Assembly (NCBI GenBank): GCA_031987425.1
Contig: DALZZL010000040.1
Location: 1 to 26,318 of the forward strand
Direction: 5' to 3'
DNA from: Stenotrophomonas_A sp002429615
GTDB lineage: Bacteria > Pseudomonadota > Gammaproteobacteria > Xanthomonadales > Xanthomonadaceae
DNA: 26,318 bases
The notes below the pieces were generated by a model, which saw only the letters and a list, made by a program, of their open reading frames with translations, ran no database searches and was not told where the DNA came from. The position numbers and the translations under genes were made by a program. Positions 22,412-26,318 of the stretch are shown here, in pieces (the first letter of the stretch is position 1; each line of letters starts with the position of its first letter).

Positions 22412-24049
22412 TCAGCGCGGCGCCAACGGCGGGGAACACGGCGCGAAGACGTCCAGCGCGTCGCGATAGGCCCGCGTCCGCACCTGCATCAACCCGAGCA
22501 CCGAATGGAACAGGTTGTCGTGGCTCGCCGGCAGTTGCGCGCGTGATCGCAGGCAGTCGCGATCCACGCCGCGCGAGGCCGCAAAGCCGGGCGACAGCCA
22601 CGCCACCATCGGCACCTTCAACTGTTCCGCCGGTGCGATCGGGTAGGGCAGGCCGTGCAGGTACAGCCCGTTCTCCCCCAGCGACTCGCCGTGATCTGAC
22701 ACGTACAGCAGCGCGGTGTCGTGATGCTTCTGGCGCTTGAGCAGCGTCAGCGTGGCATCCAGCAGTTCGTCGGTGGCGAGGATCGCGTTGTCATAGGCGT
22801 TGGCGATCTCCTCGCGCGTGCAGTCTCCCAGGTCGGCGCTGCGGCAGTCCGGCAGGAACCGGCGCAGCCGGTCCGGATAGCGCTGGTAGTACGCCGGGCC
22901 ATGATTGCCGAGTGGATGCAGCACCACGACCAGATCGCGCTGCGTGCTGGCCAGCACGGTCTCCAGCCCGGCGAGCAGGATGCTGTCCGGGCAATGGCCA
23001 TCGGCGCATTGCATGGCGTCGGCGCCATCGCGGAAGGTCTGGAATGGCAGGCCTTCGCAGGTGCCCTTGCAGCCGCCCTGGTTGTCGCGCCAGAGCACGT
23101 CGACACCGGCGCGGTCCAGCACGTGCAGCAGCGATTCACTGCCCTGGATGCGGCTGCGACTGTAAGCCGCGCGTCCATAGGACGAGAACATGCACGGCAG
23201 CGACACTTCGGTGCTCGACCCGCAGGCGCTCACATCGGTGAAATTCACCACATCCTGGCGCGCCAGCAACGGCGTGGTCTGGCGGCCATGGCCGTTGAGC
23301 CCCCAGTTGCGTGCGCGCACGGTTTCACCCACGACGATCACCAGCACGTGCGGGCGCGTGCCGGTGCCATGCGCGAGTCGCGCGTCGGGCGCCACGATCT
23401 CGCGTGCCCGCACGCCGCCACCGCCGACATCGCGCGCCAGTACGCCCGCGGTCGACAGCAGCAGGTTGGCGGGCGTCACCAGGTAGCGCAGCGCGGTATG
23501 TGTCCGCATCAGCGCGGACACATCCTGGAAGCGCAGCATCGCCCCGCCCATCACCAGCACCAGCGCGATCCCCATGCTGATCGCAAAGCCACGCCAGGCC
23601 CTGCCATGGGTGCGCGGCCGCAGCCGCACCCACAGCAGCAGCGCGATCGGCACGCCGCCGAACAGCAGCAGATGGGTGAGCAGCGCCGGGGTGAACAGCT
23701 CGATGGCCTCGCGGCGATCGGTGGCCAGGCTGCTGCGGGCCATCGCCGCGTCGTAGTGGACGCCGTAGTGCCAGGCGAAGTACGCCGCCCCGGCGGCGAG
23801 CAGCAGTCCCAGCGACAGCACCGGCTTGAGCGTGAAGCGCCAGGCGAGGGGCCGCAGCAGCAGGACATGCAGGCCGACCGCCAGCATCAACAACGCGGCG
23901 GCGGTCAGCGCGCCGCCGGTGTCGGCGAAGGCGCCGGTCCTGGCGGTCGCACGCCAGAACGCCGCACTGCTCACGAGGGAGAAATACAGGGCGGCGGTCC
24001 AGACCACGGCTTCGGACGGCACCATCGGCCGCCAGGTCCGTTCACTCAT
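22412..24049 (-). CDS. eptA: Lipid A phosphoethanolamine transferase, EptA family
   Basis: Inner-membrane enzyme that transfers phosphoethanolamine from phosphatidylethanolamine to lipid A (or LPS core). This lowers surface negative charge and polymyxin binding. It has 545 residues. About five N-terminal membrane helices (residues 10-195) precede a periplasmic sulfatase-like domain. The zinc/catalytic set is complete: Glu242 in VVGETVRARN, nucleophile Thr280 in CGSSTEVSLPCMFS, and Asp452-His453 in SDHGES. NHGPAYYQRYP supplies a substrate-site His. Many cysteines (GGCKGTC, MQCADGHC, DCRSADLGDC) fit the disulfides of EptA/MCR enzymes. Its ATG lies inside the end of the czcA-like gene (8-nt overlap), so it is translated from the same mRNA. 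A core-specific (CptA/OpgE-like) target cannot be excluded. Confidence 0.93.
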   Translation of the reverse strand: MSERTWRPMVPSEAVVWTAALYFSLVSSAAFWRATARTGAFADTGGALTAAALLMLAVGLHVLLLRPLAWRFTLKPVLSLGLLLAAGAAYFAWHYGVHYDAAMARSSLATDRREAIELFTPALLTHLLLFGGVPIALLLWVRLRPRTHGRAWRGFAISMGIALVLVMGGAMLRFQDVSALMRTHTALRYLVTPANLLLSTAGVLARDVGGGGVRAREIVAPDARLAHGTGTRPHVLVIVVGETVRARNWGLNGHGRQTTPLLARQDVVNFTDVSACGSSTEVSLPCMFSSYGRAAYSRSRIQGSESLLHVLDRAGVDVLWRDNQGGCKGTCEGLPFQTFRDGADAMQCADGHCPDSILLAGLETVLASTQRDLVVVLHPLGNHGPAYYQRYPDRLRRFLPDCRSADLGDCTREEIANAYDNAILATDELLDATLTLLKRQKHHDTALLYVSDHGESLGENGLYLHGLPYPIAPAEQLKVPMVAWLSPGFAASRGVDRDCLRSRAQLPASHDNLFHSVLGLMQVRTRAYRDALDVFAPCSPPLAPR

Positions 24050-26318
24050 GCGCAGCGTTCTCCGCCGTGGCCCGCCGTATGCCAGCGCGCCGATGCACCC
24101 ACTGGTACAGCATGGGCAGCACCACCAGGGTCAGCAGCGTGGACGACACGATGCCGCCGATCACCACGGTGGCCAGTGGACGTTGCACCTCCGCGCCGGC
24201 GCCGGTGTTGAGGGCCATCGGCACGAAGCCCAGCGATGCCACCAGCGCGGTCATCAGCACCGGTCGCAGCCGCGCCAGCGCGCCGCTGCGCACCGCGTCG
24301 GGCAGCGGCAGGCCGCGCTGGCGCAGGTCACGGATGAAGCTGATCATCACCAGGCCGTTGAGCACCGCCACGCCGGACAGCGCGATGAAGCCCACGCCGG
24401 CGGAGATGGACAGCGGAATCCCGCGCATCGCCAGGGCCAGCACGCCGCCGGTCAAGGCCAACGGCACGCCGCTGTACACAATGGCGGCATCGCGTGCCGA
24501 ACGGAACGCCCAGAACAGCAGCGCGAAGATCAGCGCCAGCGTCACCGGCACCACGATCGACAGGCGCTTGCCGGCCGACAACAGCTGCTCGAAGCTTCCG
24601 CCGTAACCGATCCAGTAACCCGCCGGCAGTTTCACCTGCGCCTCCACCGTCCGCTGCAGTTCGGCGACGAAGCTGCCCAGGTCGCGATCGCGCACGTTGG
24701 CGGTGACCACGATGCGGCGTTTGCCGTTGTGCCGGTTGACTTGGTTCGGGCCCTCCATGGCGGTCAGCGTGGCGACGCTGGACAGCGGCACCGCCGCCGG
24801 CGCGGGGATGGCCGTGCCCTCGACCGCACCGCCGGCCTCGTCGTGCTGGCCACTGGCCAGCGGCGCGGCCAGTGATATCGGCAGGCTGGCGAGCGCGGCC
24901 GGATCCTGCCGCAATGCCTCCGGCAGGCGCACCACGATGTCGAAGCGGCGGTCGCCTTCGAACAGCTGGCCTGCCACCTCGCCGCCCACCGCGGTGGCGA
25001 CGGCGCGCTGCACATCGTCGGCATTGAGACCGAGCCCGGCCAGCGCGCGCCGCTCCGGCTGTACCTGCAGCAGCGGCAGGCCAGTGGCCTGCTCCAGGCG
25101 CACATCGGCCGCGCCGGGCACGCCACGCGCCACGGCTTCCAGGCGTTGCCCGACCGCCAGCAGGGTATCGAGGTCGTCGCCGTAGAGATTGATCGCCACG
25201 TCCGAACGCACGCCCGAGATGAGCTCGTTCGTGCGCATCTGGATCGGCTGGCTGAACTCGTAGTTGTTGCCCGGCACGTCCGCCAGCGCCTGCTCCACCT
25301 CGGCCACCAGCTGCTGCTTGGTCTTGGCGGGATTCGGCCACTGCCCGCGCGGCTTGACCATCACGAATACGTCGGCGACCGAGGGCGGCATCGGATCGGA
25401 AGCCACCTCTGCGGTACCGACGCGCGAGAACACCCGCGCTACCTCCGGGAACTGCGCGATGCGCCGCTCCACCTGCTGCTGCATGCGCACCGACTGGGTC
25501 AGGCTGGTGCCCGGCACGCGCATCGCCTGCAGTGCGAAGTCGCCTTCATCCAGGTTGGGGACGAACTCGCTGCCCAGCCGCGTGACCAGCAGGCCGCTGC
25601 CCAGCAACAGCACCAGCGCGCCGACGCCGATCCAGCGGCCATGGCGCAGGCTCCAGTCGAGCAGGGGTTCATAGGCACGCCGCATCGCACGCATCAGGCG
25701 GTTCTCCTTCTCCTCGACCTTGCCGCCGAGCATCATCGCGATCGCCGCCGGCACGAAGCTCAATGCCAGCACCATCGCGCCGGTCAGCGCCAGCACCACG
25801 GTGATCGCCATCGGATGGAACATTTTTCCTTCGACGCCGGTCAGCGCGAAGATCGGCAGGTATACCGCGGTGATGATGCCCAGCCCGAACAGGCTGGGGC
25901 GGATCACCTCGGCGGTGGCCTCGGCGGTGAGGTCGAAGCGTTCCTCGCGGGTCAGCAGCCGTCCCAGTTCGTGCTGGCGGTGGCCGAAGCGGCTCAGGCA
26001 GTTCTCGATGATGATCACCGCACCGTCCACGATCAGCCCGAAATCCAGCGCGCCCAGGCTCATCAGGTTGGCCGAGACGCCGCCGCGGGCCATGCCGGTG
26101 AGCGTGAACAGCATCGCCAGTGGAATCACCGCCGCGGTGATCAACGCGGCGCGGAAATTGCCCAGCAACAGGAACAGCACCACGATGACCAGCAAGGCGC
26201 CTTCGATCAGGTTCTTGGCCACGGTGGCGATGGTGCGGTCGACCAGCACGGTGCGGTCGTACACCGGCGTGGCGCTGACGCCCGCCGGCAGGCTGCGCGC
26301 GGCCTCGGCCAGGCGCGC
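24042..26318 (-). CDS. Heavy-metal efflux RND permease, CzcA type (5' end outside window)
   Basis: Inner-membrane proton-driven pump of a tripartite exporter that expels divalent metals such as zinc, cobalt or cadmium across both membranes. The last 758 codons are present of about 1,040 expected. The frame is open to the window edge, beginning ARLAEAARSLPAGVSATPVYDRTV. The transmembrane-4 motif is DFGLIVDGAVIIIEN (about 26001-26050), whose acidic residues are those of CzcA-type divalent-cation pumps rather than of the copper pump CusA. Further signatures: NLIEGALLVIVVLFLLLGN, GSEFVPNLDEGDFA, the periplasmic porter domains, and terminal helices with LRPVLMTALVASLGFVPMAL. The membrane-fusion (CzcB) and outer-membrane (CzcC) partners should lie beyond 26318. 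The stop overlaps the start of the eptA-like gene. Confidence 0.95.
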   Translation of the reverse strand, partial: ARLAEAARSLPAGVSATPVYDRTVLVDRTIATVAKNLIEGALLVIVVLFLLLGNFRAALITAAVIPLAMLFTLTGMARGGVSANLMSLGALDFGLIVDGAVIIIENCLSRFGHRQHELGRLLTREERFDLTAEATAEVIRPSLFGLGIITAVYLPIFALTGVEGKMFHPMAITVVLALTGAMVLALSFVPAAIAMMLGGKVEEKENRLMRAMRRAYEPLLDWSLRHGRWIGVGALVLLLGSGLLVTRLGSEFVPNLDEGDFALQAMRVPGTSLTQSVRMQQQVERRIAQFPEVARVFSRVGTAEVASDPMPPSVADVFVMVKPRGQWPNPAKTKQQLVAEVEQALADVPGNNYEFSQPIQMRTNELISGVRSDVAINLYGDDLDTLLAVGQRLEAVARGVPGAADVRLEQATGLPLLQVQPERRALAGLGLNADDVQRAVATAVGGEVAGQLFEGDRRFDIVVRLPEALRQDPAALASLPISLAAPLASGQHDEAGGAVEGTAIPAPAAVPLSSVATLTAMEGPNQVNRHNGKRRIVVTANVRDRDLGSFVAELQRTVEAQVKLPAGYWIGYGGSFEQLLSAGKRLSIVVPVTLALIFALLFWAFRSARDAAIVYSGVPLALTGGVLALAMRGIPLSISAGVGFIALSGVAVLNGLVMISFIRDLRQRGLPLPDAVRSGALARLRPVLMTALVASLGFVPMALNTGAGAEVQRPLATVVIGGIVSSTLLTLVVLPMLYQWVHRRAGIRRATAENAAHE

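Noticed and set aside
22721..24211. 496-codon plus-strand frame rich in Gln and His
   Set aside because: Antisense to the eptA-like gene and the end of czcA; low-complexity shadow translation.

Overview
The window is high-GC chromosomal DNA (estimated by eye at about two thirds G+C). Its genes and gene order point to a gammaproteobacterium of the Xanthomonadales/Lysobacteraceae (Lysobacter, Pseudoxanthomonas, Stenotrophomonas or Xanthomonas-like). The reasons are an E. coli-like ftsK-lolA-rarA block with an extra transglutaminase gene, the rlmN-pilF-rodZ-yfgM-bamB-der block, an N-terminal rhodanese-MoeB fusion, and a short palindromic repeat with core GCGGCTGAAGCCGC. The genus cannot be fixed from the sequence alone. 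Almost everything is core-type coding sequence. No IS element, phage gene, tRNA, rRNA or CRISPR array was seen.

Layout. 1-7246 (+): ftsK (DNA translocase), a secreted DUF3857/transglutaminase protein, lolA, rarA, and crcB preceded by a clear fluoride riboswitch and a tiny leader ORF that overlaps the crcB start. 7247-7696: a gene-free, repeat-dense junction. It holds a G-tract cluster, a REP-like element, a degenerate 13-nt tandem repeat, a perfect 26-bp inverted repeat and the terminator of the opposing operon. 7697-12006 (-): a fatty-acid beta-oxidation operon psrA-like tetR > fadN-like > fadA-like, with a palindrome matching the PsrA-box pattern at the repressor's own start. 12010-12225: an intergenic region with a strong (+) terminator that has no gene in front of it, then the probable ndk promoter.

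12226-20113 (+): ndk, rlmN, pilF, rodZ, yfgM-like, bamB, der and moeA are tightly packed, with several stop/start overlaps. They cover nucleotide pools, 23S rRNA/tRNA methylation, type IV pilus assembly, cell shape, outer-membrane protein assembly, ribosome assembly and molybdopterin cofactor synthesis. 20284-21423 (+): the rhodanese-MoeB protein, functionally paired with moeA. 21470-22340 (+): a secreted DUF4142-like protein and a 58-residue DUF3606 protein.

22412-26318 (-): a CzcA-type heavy-metal RND pump (its 5' end lies outside the window) overlaps an EptA-type lipid A phosphoethanolamine transferase by 8 nt. This suggests metal efflux and outer-membrane charge modification are expressed together.

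Most noteworthy: the fluoride riboswitch/leader-ORF/crcB arrangement; the PsrA-type autoregulatory operator heading the fad operon; the czcA-eptA overlap; the orphan terminator before ndk; the repeat-rich crcB-fad junction; and the stop codon + G-tract + REP arrangement seen twice. No wholly new protein system is apparent.
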